A stretch of 13,826 bases of DNA from Bacteriovoracaceae bacterium (lineage in GTDB: Bacteria; Bdellovibrionota; Bacteriovoracia; Bacteriovoracales; Bacteriovoracaceae). Shown here one piece after another: positions 1 to 8,605 of this stretch. The position numbers were made by a program, and so were the translations under genes. The stretch is taken from the NCBI GenBank assembly GCA_947448095.1, contig CANFNN010000049.1, positions 1 to 13,826 on the forward strand, read 5' to 3'. The notes under the pieces are model-generated. The model was not told the origin of the DNA. It made no database searches and saw nothing but the letters and a program-made list of their open reading frames with translations. Each line of letters begins with the position of its first letter. Position 1 is the stretch's first letter.

Positions 1-1705
1 CAGCATATCCTGTTTGGTGATGGTAATGAGCCTGCTCTAAATGAGCCTGCTCTCTTGTATCAATTCCAGTAAATGCTTCTCTTTTATGATTAACGAACTT
101 TTCAATTTTAGGGGCTTCAACCAATATTTTAAACCATTCAGTTTTAGCTCCAAAAACTTTACCGAAACTCTGACCAGTCAATGTTCCTGCGTACCAAAAA
201 CCTAATGTAAAAAGAGTAAGAATTAACAATGGTAAGTTAGATCGAAAACTAAAGTGTTCGTGGTGGATTGCATGCTCGTCATGGTGGCCATGACCATGGT
301 CATCATGATGACCTTTATGCGCACGGTTTTCGCCAAAGAATGTTAAGAAGATCATTCGAAACATATAAAACGCTGTTAAACCCGCACCAGCAAAACCAAG
401 AATTGGCACAATTGCGAGAAGTGGATTTTGTCCGGCCATAAAACCCCAGTAGAGGGCATCACCAAGAATTCTGTCTTTTGAAACAAATCCAGAGAAAAAA
501 GGCACTCCGGCTATGGCGAGAGTACAGCAAAGCATGGCAACAAAAGTGTAAGGCAGATATTTACGAAGACCACCCATCTTAGGCATTTCCTGCTCATGCA
601 CCGAATGGATAACCGAACCAGCTGACAAGAAAAGACATGCCTTAAATACAGCGTGAGTTATTAAATGCATAAAAGCAGCGTTGTACGAGCCAACTCCCAC
701 ACCAATCATCATGTAACCAAGCTGAGAGATCGTGGAAAAAGCGAGTACAGCTTTAATGTCGGTTTGAACTAGCGCAATCGTTGCAGCCCCAAAAGCTGTG
801 ATTGCACCAATAATTGCAATAAATGTTGTTAGATCACCTAGAACCATTAACGGATACATTCTTAGAGAAAGATAAACCCCAGCAGCTACCATTGTTGCAG
901 CATGAATTAGTGCCGAACCTGGAGTTGGCCCCATCATCGCATCAGGCAACCAAACATGTAGAGGAAACTGGGCAGACTTACCCATTGCACCCAGAAATAT
1001 ACAAAAACCAGCAAAAGTTGCTAAAGAGATGCCAAGGACCTGCTGTCCTACAAACTTGCCTTCAGCAATTCCAGCGTAAATATCGACGTAATTCACAGAT
1101 CCAAGAGTCATCCACAAAGCAACGATACCAAGAAGTAGGAAAACATCCCCAACTCGAGTTGTCATAAATGCTTTGATTGACGCATCACCGGCGGCTTCTT
1201 TTTTGTTGTAAATACCAATTAACGAGTATGAACAAAAACCCATAATTTCCCAAAAAATGAATAATGAGAAAAGGTTATCTGAAAGGACTAGACCCAACAT
1301 AGCCGAGGTAAAAAGCGGAAGAAAGATAAAAAATCTTCCGTGCTTTTCATCGTGATCCATATACCAGGTAGAAAAAAGGTGAATCAAAGTAGCCACACCA
1401 GATACCATAACCAGCATAATTGCTGCCATGTTATCAATGTAAATACCCATATCTATTTTGAATATTTGAGTGCCATAAGAGAGATCAAACCAAGTAAACA
1501 CTTTATGAATGAAAAAATCAGTTGCGAACTGCCCAAATACAAAATCACTAAAGATTCTGACCGAGAAGATAAAAGAAATAAAAATACTTAAAGTTGCTAA
1601 CCAGTCACCCTGACGAGGCAATTTTCTTCCAAAAAATGCATTAATGATAAACGCAATTACTGGTGAAAGGAAAATCGGTGCAATACTTCCAACGGTATAT
1701 TCCAT
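1..1705 (-). CDS. nuoL: NADH-quinone oxidoreductase subunit L (NuoL), 3' end cut by the window edge
   Basis: NuoL is one of the antiporter-like, proton-pumping subunits in the membrane arm of complex I. I translated the minus strand from ATG at 1705 to the window edge with no stop (568 codons); the family is usually 600-700 residues, so the C-terminal part is missing. Visible family motifs are FWEIMGFCSY, with the conserved TM5 glutamate at E153; GKSAQFPLHVWLPDAM, with the key lysine at K243, followed by GPTPGSALIHAATMVAAG; DIKAVLAFSTISQLGYMMIG; and HAVFKACLFL. The protein is very hydrophobic with many membrane segments. It starts 11 bp after nuoK, and AAGGGT overlapping the nuoK stop codon is a good ribosome-binding site. 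An odd feature is a His/Asp/Glu-rich hydrophilic loop at residues 463-484, followed nearer the window edge by a short EQAH duplication. MrpA- or HyfB-type paralogues share this fold, but the nuoAHJK context makes NuoL the clear choice. Confidence 0.96.
   Translation of the reverse strand, partial: MEYTVGSIAPIFLSPVIAFIINAFFGRKLPRQGDWLATLSIFISFIFSVRIFSDFVFGQFATDFFIHKVFTWFDLSYGTQIFKIDMGIYIDNMAAIMLVMVSGVATLIHLFSTWYMDHDEKHGRFFIFLPLFTSAMLGLVLSDNLFSLFIFWEIMGFCSYSLIGIYNKKEAAGDASIKAFMTTRVGDVFLLLGIVALWMTLGSVNYVDIYAGIAEGKFVGQQVLGISLATFAGFCIFLGAMGKSAQFPLHVWLPDAMMGPTPGSALIHAATMVAAGVYLSLRMYPLMVLGDLTTFIAIIGAITAFGAATIALVQTDIKAVLAFSTISQLGYMMIGVGVGSYNAAFMHLITHAVFKACLFLSAGSVIHSVHEQEMPKMGGLRKYLPYTFVAMLCCTLAIAGVPFFSGFVSKDRILGDALYWGFMAGQNPLLAIVPILGFAGAGLTAFYMFRMIFLTFFGENRAHKGHHDDHGHGHHDEHAIHHEHFSFRSNLPLLILTLFTLGFWYAGTLTGQSFGKVFGAKTEWFKILVEAPKIEKFVNHKREAFTGIDTREQAHLEQAHYHHQTGYA
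25..53. repeat. 15-bp tandem duplication inside nuoL
   Basis: AATGAGCCTGCTCT occurs at 25-38 and again at 40-53, a period of 15 bp. On the coding strand this gives an in-frame repeat of five residues, read as EQAHLEQAH in the hydrophilic region after the last visible membrane segments of NuoL. The length is a multiple of three, so the frame is kept. Confidence 0.85.
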
Positions 1706-1716
1706 ATCTACGACCC

Positions 1717-2022
1717 TTAATTTCTTAGCTGTGTGGCTTCATCAATATGTATTGTTTCTTTAATTTGAAAGAAACGTATAACAATCGCTAAACCAACAGC
1801 AGCTTCAGCAGCAGCTATTACAATAATAAAAAGACTAAAAATGTGACCATCTAGGTTATTCGTAACATACCGAGAATATGCGACGAAGTTCAAAGCAGAT
1901 GCGTTCAGGATCAACTCGATCCCTAAAAGGATTGCCACGATATTTTTACGAGCAATCATTACAACCAACCCGACAACAAAGAGGATCAATGAAATAATTA
2001 AATATGAGTACAAGTTCATCAT
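1717..2022 (-). CDS. nuoK: NADH-quinone oxidoreductase subunit K (NuoK)
   Basis: NuoK is a small three-helix subunit of the complex I membrane arm (MrpC-like) that carries part of the proton path. The 101-residue product has the normal family length. The conserved membrane glutamates are present: E36 in LLGIELILN and E73 in VIAAAEAAVGLAIVI, matching E36 and E72 of the E. coli protein. The motif DGHIFSLFIIV lies between them. The start is one of two adjacent ATG codons (2022 or 2019), and only a weak GAG-type ribosome-binding site lies upstream. The gene begins 12 bp after the nuoJ stop and ends 11 bp before nuoL, so it belongs to one operon with them. Identification is firm from sequence and context. 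Confidence 0.97.
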   Translation of the reverse strand: MMNLYSYLIISLILFVVGLVVMIARKNIVAILLGIELILNASALNFVAYSRYVTNNLDGHIFSLFIIVIAAAEAAVGLAIVIRFFQIKETIHIDEATQLRN

Positions 2023-2034
2023 AATTTTTCTCGC

Positions 2035-2571
2035 TTAATTTTGCTTACGTGGACGAGCGATAATAGCAGCTCCCACTAAAGCACCCAATAATAGAACTGA
2101 AGATATTTCAAAAGCTAAGACATGATCTTTGACTAATAAATGTCCAATTTGAGAAACGGTCGATGGAAATTCATTATTAATCATTTTAGAAGGTATTGTT
2201 TGAGCAATACCCATGAGAAGTTTAATATTTGTTAAGACAAACACTAGCCCTACGAGTAAGCCCACACCGTAGGTCAATTTGTTACCCATAGATGCAGGTA
2301 AGCCAAGTAGGTTTTGAGCGCGAGAAATAAAGTCCTTGCCGCCCGTCAACATCACAGCAAACAACATTAGAATAACAACGCCACCAACATAAACCATAAT
2401 CTGAGTCACAGCTACGAAGTCTGCTCCAAGAGTTGCATAGAGGCCTGCAACACCCAAGAGTGATCCCAGCAAAAACACACAAGAATGCATAATATTCTTA
2501 ACCATTAAAACGCCTATGGCGCATAAAACTGTTAGAAGTGCCGAACTAATAAATAAAAGCTGTAAAAACAT
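2035..2571 (-). CDS. nuoJ: NADH-quinone oxidoreductase subunit J (NuoJ)
   Basis: NuoJ is a membrane-arm subunit of complex I (ND6 homologue) that joins the quinone-site end of the arm to the antiporter-like subunits. The product is 178 residues, close to the usual length, with about five hydrophobic segments. The family core is visible at about residues 50-75, where ADFVAVTQIMVYVGGVVIL is followed by MLFAVML; the usual glycine-rich, pi-bulge-type TM3 lies here. AAGGG at about 2578-2582 is a clear ribosome-binding site 6 bp before the ATG. The gene sits 13 bp after nuoH and 12 bp before nuoK. nuoI, which normally lies between nuoH and nuoJ, is absent. Confidence 0.96.
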   Translation of the reverse strand: MFLQLLFISSALLTVLCAIGVLMVKNIMHSCVFLLGSLLGVAGLYATLGADFVAVTQIMVYVGGVVILMLFAVMLTGGKDFISRAQNLLGLPASMGNKLTYGVGLLVGLVFVLTNIKLLMGIAQTIPSKMINNEFPSTVSQIGHLLVKDHVLAFEISSVLLLGALVGAAIIARPRKQN

Positions 2572-2584
2572 GAGAAGCCCTTAA

Positions 2585-3700
2585 TTAATGACCACCGAGA
2601 ACAAGCTCGGCAATCGATTTACCATTAAAAACAACCATCCAAATTGCACAGCCCATTAGGTTTAAGATCGCAATTGGAGTGAGGTATTTCCAACAAACTG
2701 ACATCAGCTGATCTACGCGAAGACGCGGAAGAGTCCAACGAATCCAGATAACAACATAGTAAAGAAGAAGCGTTTTTGTCATAAAAACGACAAATTGAAC
2801 TGCTTGAATGGGAAGAATGTCGATTGAAATTCCTGGAATATTATAGCCACCAAGGAACAAAGAAGCGGCTACACCACAAACCACAAAAACTTCAATATAT
2901 TCAGCAAGAGCAAAAAATCCGAATCTCATTCCGGTATATTCTGTATGGTAACCAGATACAAGTTCTGATTCAGCTTCAGGTAAATCAAATGGAGCACGGT
3001 TGGTTTCGGCCAGCGCACCAACGCTATAAACAAAGAAAGCCATGAAAGCGAATGGGTTATGAAAAAGAAACCACTGATGCGGAAGTCCCCCCTGTTGGCC
3101 TACGATTGTTCCAAATCCCATTCCGCCTGCCAAAAGAACAATGGCAAGAATTGAAATCGTGACAGGAATTTCATAAGAAATAATTTGCGAAGCACCTCTC
3201 ATACCACCAAGCATCGACCATTTTGAGTTTGAGGCATATCCTCCAAGAAAAACTCCAAGGCCCACGAGAGAAGAAATAGCCACGAGATAAAATATTCCCA
3301 CATTGAGGTCGGCCATAATAAATCCGCCAGAAAATGGCAGAACAGCAAGTGTAGCAAACACACCTGTTAGGCACAAAAGGGGAGCAAGATAAAAAAGCGT
3401 TTTATCAGCTGTGAAAGGCATGATGTCTTCTTTGGTCATCATCTTCACGCCATCAGCAAGAAACTGAAGAAGTCCATAAGGGCCAACACGGTTAGGTCCT
3501 ACTCGGGCCTGCAAATCTGCTGAGATTTTTCTTTCAGCATACGTTCCTAAACCACCGATCGTGGCACACATTCCAACAATAATCAGCGCCAAGAGGAGGT
3601 ATATCGTGAAGGCCAAGACACCTTGGTTATTACCAAAGAGGGCCAATAAAGAATCATAAAACTCATATTTAGATAGATAGCTTACAACTGTTTGATTCAT
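2585..3700 (-). CDS. nuoH: NADH-quinone oxidoreductase subunit H (NuoH)
   Basis: NuoH (ND1 homologue) forms the quinone-binding chamber where the membrane arm meets the peripheral arm of complex I. The 371-residue product has around eight or nine hydrophobic segments. Diagnostic motifs are YAERKISADLQARVGPNRVG at about residues 55-74, the acidic loop RAPFDLPEAESELVSGYHTE at about 235-254, and the C-terminal WTLPRLRVDQLM. It is some 45 residues longer than the E. coli protein, mainly through about 30 extra N-terminal residues before the first helix. The ATG at 3700 follows an AGGT-type ribosome-binding site and lies 12 bp after the nuoA stop. Identification is secure. Confidence 0.97.
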   Translation of the reverse strand: MNQTVVSYLSKYEFYDSLLALFGNNQGVLAFTIYLLLALIIVGMCATIGGLGTYAERKISADLQARVGPNRVGPYGLLQFLADGVKMMTKEDIMPFTADKTLFYLAPLLCLTGVFATLAVLPFSGGFIMADLNVGIFYLVAISSLVGLGVFLGGYASNSKWSMLGGMRGASQIISYEIPVTISILAIVLLAGGMGFGTIVGQQGGLPHQWFLFHNPFAFMAFFVYSVGALAETNRAPFDLPEAESELVSGYHTEYTGMRFGFFALAEYIEVFVVCGVAASLFLGGYNIPGISIDILPIQAVQFVVFMTKTLLLYYVVIWIRWTLPRLRVDQLMSVCWKYLTPIAILNLMGCAIWMVVFNGKSIAELVLGGH

Positions 3701-3712
3701 AAATTATGGACC

Positions 3713-4132
3713 TTATTTTGTTTCTTTTTTAAGTGAGTGCTGGAAAGATTTGACCCAATCAAGGTCACCTTTTCTCCAGCAGTAAGCGATTCCTTCAATT
3801 AAAACAGAAATGAAGCTTAAAAAGATAATCAGAGCATACCCACCCTGACCCATTTCATTTAGCTCTTTAAAAATTGAAGCAACTGGGAACATAAGAACTG
3901 ATTCAACGTCAAAAATAATAAAAATTAATCCCACAACATAAAAACGCACGTTAAACATAGACCAAGCTGATCCTACGGGAAGCTCACCACATTCATACGG
4001 AGTAGATTTAAGGTGCGAAGGTTTCTTTGGGGCAAGTACCACTGAAAGGAAATGGCCGCCAAAAAATAGCAACACTGCTAATCCCATAAAGATAACAACG
4101 GGCATTAAGCCATCAAACTCGGCTGGTATCAT
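3713..4132 (-). CDS. nuoA: NADH-quinone oxidoreductase subunit A (NuoA)
   Basis: NuoA (ND3 homologue) is a three-helix membrane subunit whose loop reaches the quinone site of complex I. Visible signatures are the YECGE loop followed by PVGSAWSMFNVRFYVVGLIF and then IIFDVESVLMFPVA. I chose the ATG at 4132 (139 residues). An in-frame GTG four codons upstream at 4144 is possible, but the GGAG of that GTGGAG sequence lies at the right distance to be the ribosome-binding site for the ATG, so the GTG is more likely part of the leader. This is the first gene of the minus-strand nuo operon, facing away from mfd, and its promoter should lie in the 4133-4283 gap. Confidence 0.95.
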   Translation of the reverse strand: MIPAEFDGLMPVVIFMGLAVLLFFGGHFLSVVLAPKKPSHLKSTPYECGELPVGSAWSMFNVRFYVVGLIFIIFDVESVLMFPVASIFKELNEMGQGGYALIIFLSFISVLIEGIAYCWRKGDLDWVKSFQHSLKKETK

Positions 4133-4283
4133 GGACGTCTCCACTGCATAAAGATCTTAAGAAAAAGTAGTTTTAAGATACAAAAGATGTTGAAAATAGG
4201 GAAGATGTTATTTCATTTGCTTAAGTGTAAACTTCCAAAAACTATGTTAGAAAGTCCAACTTATTTAATCGGATTATAGTTGT
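4133..4283. promoter_or_regulatory. Divergent intergenic region with promoters for the nuo operon (minus) and the mfd operon (plus)
   Basis: This is the only gap in the window between divergent genes, so both promoters are expected here. A perfect TATAAT lies on the minus strand at 4273-4278, but I see no convincing -35 box at the usual distance; if used, it gives nuoA a leader of roughly 130 nt. On the plus strand only weak candidates were seen, such as TTGCTT at 4217-4222 without a good -10. The sequence AAGATGTT is repeated directly at 4184-4191 and 4202-4209, 18 bp apart, which could be a protein-binding site. The role is inferred from gene orientation; the exact elements are uncertain. 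Confidence 0.4.
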
Positions 4284-7200
4284 ATGTTATTTAGTGGTCT
4301 TCACAGCAAACTTCAATATTGGAATAATCAGCAACAGCTATTGCAGCTGAAAGGGCTCTCGCCTAACCAGTGGTGCTTACTCGCAGGAAGCTATTTCCAT
4401 GATCAGTTGTTTTCCGACACTCATGTGCTTATTTGTTCAGACCAAGACGAAGCTGAAGACGTTTATGAAGCGTTGAAGCATTTGAAAAATGTATTTTTTT
4501 ACCCAGGGCACAATCATTCTTTGTATAGCACAATTCTAACGTCTGAAAGCTCTCTCCTGGCGCGTTGGTCAGTGCTTCAAAGATTAGTGCAAGACGAAAA
4601 AATCATTATCGTAACGACCTGGGAAGCCGCATTGATGTTGGGTCCAGATCCACTTTTCTTCAAAGAAAAGTCATTTGTTCTCAAAAAAGACGACATTATT
4701 TCTCCACTGGATTTAGCAAATAGGCTTACACAGATGGGTTATTTTCCAGCTTCAACAGTTGAAGAGCCTGGAACCTTTTCAAGACGAGGCGGTATTTTTG
4801 ACATCTTTCCCGTCGCTCATTCCCCAATCAGGCTTCATTACTTTGATGATTTAATTGAAGAGATTTTTGGAATTGATCTAGAGACCCAGAAAACTGAGAG
4901 AGAAAAAGTTTTTACAGAAGTCTGTTTAGTCCCTGGGCCAGGGTATTTAACACGCGATCCATTTGCGAATAATTTACGATCTAAGCTGCCCCAACCTCAG
5001 CCGAGCTATAAAAACAAGTACGAAAGTAGAAAACAAATATTCAAAAATATGGGCGAAGGTCAACTTTTTGATAATTATCCCTTATTTATCCCACTTTTTT
5101 TTGAAACTCCAAAAACACTGTTTGATTATTTGCCTAAGCCGGCAAAACTAACATTTTTCAACTCTGACAATGGTCAAAAAAACTTTGAACTTTTCTTGGC
5201 TCAACAAAATGACGATTTTACAGATCTACAAAACGATATAGAAAGTTCATCGATTATTCCGGCGCCAGATGCTTTTTATCAAAAAGATTTGGGAACATAT
5301 CAATTCAAATCGTTACAAGTTGACCAATTAGACATCACTTTGAGCCTGGATCAGAACCTTGATCGTGAACTTCATCTTAATCTTGCTAAACTTAAGTCTC
5401 ATCTACAGACCAAGCTTCAACTTGCAGGTGAAAGTCCCTCAAATAAATTTGAATACATTAAAGGTAGTCTCAAGGTTCTAAAAAATGAACTCAAAAGCTA
5501 TGGTCATTTAATTGTTACTTATAAATCAGAAAATGCACGCCAAGAATTGAACTATCTACTTGAAGAAAATGGACTGCTTGCTTTAGGCGATCGATTGCAT
5601 TTTGTATTTGGAAAACTCGACGAGGGTTTTTACTATAAAACAGAAAATATCTTTGTTTTATCTGAAAGTGACTTTTTTGCCGTCAAACAGAAAAAAACAA
5701 AACAAGTTGCTTCGACCAACAAAGATCTTTTCGCTGAACAACTCGCAACCCTTAAAATTAATGATTATGTAATCCATAGAGATTATGGAATTGGAGTCTA
5801 TAAAGGACTTGAAACAATTCAAGCCATGGATCAACAGAATGATTACCTCGTTATTCTCTACGAAGATAACGACAAGGTTTATGTTCCTGTCTATAAACTA
5901 AACTTAGTTCAAAAACATGCTGACTCATCATCTGGATTAAAAGTTGCTTCTCTCAAATCCAAAAAATTTAATGAGCTAAAGGCAAAAGCACGCAGCTCTG
6001 TTAAAAAGCTTGCCTTTGATCTTTTACGTTTACAGGCGGAAAGAAAACTTGGGGGAAGAATGCCTTATTCCCCACCTGATCACATGTTTAAGGAATTTGA
6101 ACTCTCTTTTGCTTTTGAAGAAACTCCTGATCAATCCAAGGCGATTAATGATGTCATTGAAGACATGCAGCAGCCTTTTCCTATGGACCGCTTGGTTTGT
6201 GGGGACGTAGGTTTTGGAAAAACCGAAGTGGCGATGAGAGCTGCCATGAAAGCTGTGTTGGATAAAAAGCAAGTCGTTATCTTAGTACCAACAACGGTTC
6301 TAGCCCTTCAACATTATCATTCTTTTGTTAAGCGATTTGAAAATTTTCCGGTTATCGTTGATTTTATTTCCCGCTTTAAAACTCCCAAGGAAAAAATTCA
6401 AACCTTACTAAAAGTTGCCGAGGGGAAAGTAGATATTCTAATTGGAACTCACGCCGTTCTTTCAGATAAAATTGAATTTCATGATCTTGGGCTACTTATT
6501 ATTGATGAAGAGCACCGCTTTGGTGTGGCCCACAAAGAAAAACTTAAAGTCCTAAAAACTGGAATCGATGTTTTGACCATGACAGCAACTCCGATACCTA
6601 GAACGCTGCAACTCTCATTTTTAGGAATTAGAGATTTATCACTCATCCAAACTGCACCACCTCGCAGACAATCGATAAAATCTTATATTATTAAGCAAGA
6701 CGATCTCACCCTTAAGTCAGCAATTGAAAAAGAGCTTTCACGAGGAGGCCAAGTTTATTACGTCCATAACCGTGTGCACGATATTGAAGAGCATGAAATT
6801 TATCTAAAATCTCTCGTCCCAAAAGCACGAATTAGTGTCACCCACGGACAGATGAATGAGCGTGAACTTGAAAAAAGAATTAATGATTTTTACGACCATA
6901 AATCAGATATCTTGCTCGCGACAACGATCATTGAATCAGGTATCGATATTCCTAATGCGAATACGATGATTATTGATCGAGCTGATACATATGGATTGGC
7001 CCAACTCCATCAACTTCGAGGACGCATTGGACGCTCAGATCGTAAGGCCTATGCTTATTTCATGGTTCCAGAAAATCGTATATTGAGCGAAAACTCACAA
7101 CGAAGACTCCAGGCGCTTCAAACTTATGCAGAAATGGGAGGAGGCTTTTCTCTTGCCTCATCTGATATGGAGCTGAGAGGCGCTGGGGATATTTTAGGCG

Positions 7201-7757
7201 CCGAACAATCGGGTCATATTGAAGGAATTGGTCTAGAATTTTATATGGATCTTTTACAAGAAGCCATTCAGGAAATTCGCGGTGAGCGCAAAGTTTCAGC
7301 TAAAAATATTGAAATCCAAGCCTCTTTTTCGGCGTACATTCCTAACACCTATATTCCTGATCATGCCCTTCGTCTCAAATACTACAAACGGCTCTCAAAC
7401 TGTAATGAGATGAATCGCTTGGAAGATATCATCACCGAAATTACTGATGCCTTTGGTATCACACCACGCGAGCTTGAGGCGCTTTATTCAATTCTTCGGG
7501 CGAGAATCTACTTTCAATCATTAGGCATCAAGCTGATCAAAGTTTCTTCAGCTCAAATAAATTTATACTTTGATCTTGAAATACTTAACCACAACACTCA
7601 GTTAAGAGATAAAATGCTGAGTTTTTTCATGAATAAACCCAAATTATATAAACTCAACCCTGATTCTTCCGTAACTAGCTTCTTCAAAGAACCTGTTAGT
7701 CATTATATGCTACTAGAATTTGCGAAACATATTGCAGCCCAAATGGGCGTATGTTAA
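4284..7757 (+). CDS. mfd: Transcription-repair coupling factor (Mfd)
   Basis: Mfd is a cytoplasmic DNA translocase that pushes stalled RNA polymerase off damaged DNA and recruits UvrA to begin nucleotide excision repair. The 1157-residue product has full family length. Domains in order: the UvrB-like N-terminal module with EEPGTFSRRGGIFDIFP near residues 160-175; the RNA polymerase-interacting (CarD-like) domain from about 490 with DYVIHRDYGIGVYKG; the RecG-like helicase with Walker A GDVGFGKT at 640-647, Walker B DEEH at 741-744 and TMTATPIPRTLQ; helicase motifs V/VI in TTIIESGIDIPNA and QLHQLRGRIGRS; then the C-terminal TRCF domain. ATG 4284 is the first possible start after an in-frame stop at 4266, though it has no good ribosome-binding site. 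It heads the plus-strand run that ends with uvrA. Confidence 0.97.
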   Translation: MLFSGLHSKLQYWNNQQQLLQLKGLSPNQWCLLAGSYFHDQLFSDTHVLICSDQDEAEDVYEALKHLKNVFFYPGHNHSLYSTILTSESSLLARWSVLQRLVQDEKIIIVTTWEAALMLGPDPLFFKEKSFVLKKDDIISPLDLANRLTQMGYFPASTVEEPGTFSRRGGIFDIFPVAHSPIRLHYFDDLIEEIFGIDLETQKTEREKVFTEVCLVPGPGYLTRDPFANNLRSKLPQPQPSYKNKYESRKQIFKNMGEGQLFDNYPLFIPLFFETPKTLFDYLPKPAKLTFFNSDNGQKNFELFLAQQNDDFTDLQNDIESSSIIPAPDAFYQKDLGTYQFKSLQVDQLDITLSLDQNLDRELHLNLAKLKSHLQTKLQLAGESPSNKFEYIKGSLKVLKNELKSYGHLIVTYKSENARQELNYLLEENGLLALGDRLHFVFGKLDEGFYYKTENIFVLSESDFFAVKQKKTKQVASTNKDLFAEQLATLKINDYVIHRDYGIGVYKGLETIQAMDQQNDYLVILYEDNDKVYVPVYKLNLVQKHADSSSGLKVASLKSKKFNELKAKARSSVKKLAFDLLRLQAERKLGGRMPYSPPDHMFKEFELSFAFEETPDQSKAINDVIEDMQQPFPMDRLVCGDVGFGKTEVAMRAAMKAVLDKKQVVILVPTTVLALQHYHSFVKRFENFPVIVDFISRFKTPKEKIQTLLKVAEGKVDILIGTHAVLSDKIEFHDLGLLIIDEEHRFGVAHKEKLKVLKTGIDVLTMTATPIPRTLQLSFLGIRDLSLIQTAPPRRQSIKSYIIKQDDLTLKSAIEKELSRGGQVYYVHNRVHDIEEHEIYLKSLVPKARISVTHGQMNERELEKRINDFYDHKSDILLATTIIESGIDIPNANTMIIDRADTYGLAQLHQLRGRIGRSDRKAYAYFMVPENRILSENSQRRLQALQTYAEMGGGFSLASSDMELRGAGDILGAEQSGHIEGIGLEFYMDLLQEAIQEIRGERKVSAKNIEIQASFSAYIPNTYIPDHALRLKYYKRLSNCNEMNRLEDIITEITDAFGITPRELEALYSILRARIYFQSLGIKLIKVSSAQINLYFDLEILNHNTQLRDKMLSFFMNKPKLYKLNPDSSVTSFFKEPVSHYMLLEFAKHIAAQMGVC

Positions 7758-7795
7758 CGTTTTTATTAGATTCGATTATCAAACCAGGGATGTGT

Positions 7796-8593
7796 ATGAA
7801 GAAACTATCAATTCTAGTTTTCGTGGCCATGATGGCCTTGCCAGCTTTTGCTCAAAAAGATGTGGTTGCAACGGTTAATGGGCGCAATATTACTAAAAGC
7901 CAATTCGAAGAATATCATCTTCAAAATTTAAAATTTGTTGGTCAAAGAAAAATTACCAAAGAAATTTCTCTTCAAGATTTAATCAACCGTGAGCTTGGGA
8001 TTCAAAAAGCTAAGAAAACCGGCTTAGATAAAGATCCAGAAGTCGTAGCAAAACAAGAAGATATTCTTTTTCATGCTCAAATTTCAAAAGATCTTGAAAA
8101 TGAATTTAAGAAAATTGTTGTTTCTGATGATGACGTAAAAAAATACTACGACGAAAACAAAGAATACCGCTCGGCTCATATCCTTTACCGTTTAAGAGCA
8201 GAACCAACTCCTGATGAAGTGAAAGCTTCTTATGACCAAAGCATGGCGATCTATGCTCAGCTTCAAAAAAGCCCAGAAGATTTTGCCAAAATGGCGAATA
8301 AATATTCACAAACTTCAGCTGCTCCAGTTGGAGGCGATCTAGGTTTTCAACCCCCTACACGTTTAGCTCCTGAGTATTACGAAGCAATTAAAGGCCAAAA
8401 GGTTGGTTTTATTAGTAAACCAATAAGAAGCCAAATGGGTTACCACATCATTAAAGTGCTTGGCGTTAAGAGCTACGATCAAATCGACAAAAACTTGTAC
8501 AAGAAAATTATTTACGATAAAAAAAGAGACGCCCTTATCGAGAATTATTTCAAAAATCTCGCTAAAGGTGCAGTAATCAAAACGAACCTTTAA
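7796..8593 (+). CDS. Exported parvulin-type peptidyl-prolyl isomerase (PpiC/SurA family)
   Basis: This is a periplasmic peptidyl-prolyl cis-trans isomerase and chaperone, probably helping exported or outer-membrane proteins to fold. I chose ATG 7796 (265 residues) because AGGGA lies 5 bp upstream and the product then starts with a classic signal peptide: MKKL, a hydrophobic core, and a likely cleavage site after PAFA. Extending the frame to 7751 adds 15 residues in front of the signal and overlaps mfd. The N-terminal chaperone part (VVATVNGRNITKSQFEEY) is followed by a parvulin domain at about 125-222. It keeps the conserved histidines, H128 in SAHIL and H217 in MGYHIIKV, and the GGDLGF loop, so it looks catalytically competent. 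It starts 38 bp after mfd and ends 12 bp before the surA-like gene. It could be named ppiC or prsA-like; sequence alone does not settle this. Confidence 0.9.
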   Translation: MKKLSILVFVAMMALPAFAQKDVVATVNGRNITKSQFEEYHLQNLKFVGQRKITKEISLQDLINRELGIQKAKKTGLDKDPEVVAKQEDILFHAQISKDLENEFKKIVVSDDDVKKYYDENKEYRSAHILYRLRAEPTPDEVKASYDQSMAIYAQLQKSPEDFAKMANKYSQTSAAPVGGDLGFQPPTRLAPEYYEAIKGQKVGFISKPIRSQMGYHIIKVLGVKSYDQIDKNLYKKIIYDKKRDALIENYFKNLAKGAVIKTNL

Positions 8594-8605
8594 AATTGAA
8601 GTTTA

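Noticed and set aside
823..1591. Open frames on the plus strand (823-1167 and 1340-1591)
   Set aside because: They lie antisense within nuoL, whose minus-strand frame is open throughout with clear family motifs; the plus-strand products have no recognisable domain and odd composition.
2282..3374. Alternative frames inside nuoJ and nuoH (2282-2482 minus, 2824-3045 plus, 3171-3374 minus)
   Set aside because: They are fully covered by conserved genes in another frame and encode nothing recognisable.
4133..4144. GTG at 4144 as the nuoA start
   Set aside because: The GGAG within this segment fits better as the ribosome-binding site of the ATG at 4132, and the added residues are not part of the NuoA family core.
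4963..6272. Short frames inside mfd on both strands (4963-5151, 6010-6210, 6030-6272)
   Set aside because: They overlap core Mfd domains, including the helicase Walker A region, and have no ribosome-binding site or domain of their own.
7751..7795. Longer start for the PpiC-like protein at 7751
   Set aside because: It would put 15 residues before an otherwise perfect signal peptide and overlap mfd; ATG 7796 has a good ribosome-binding site.
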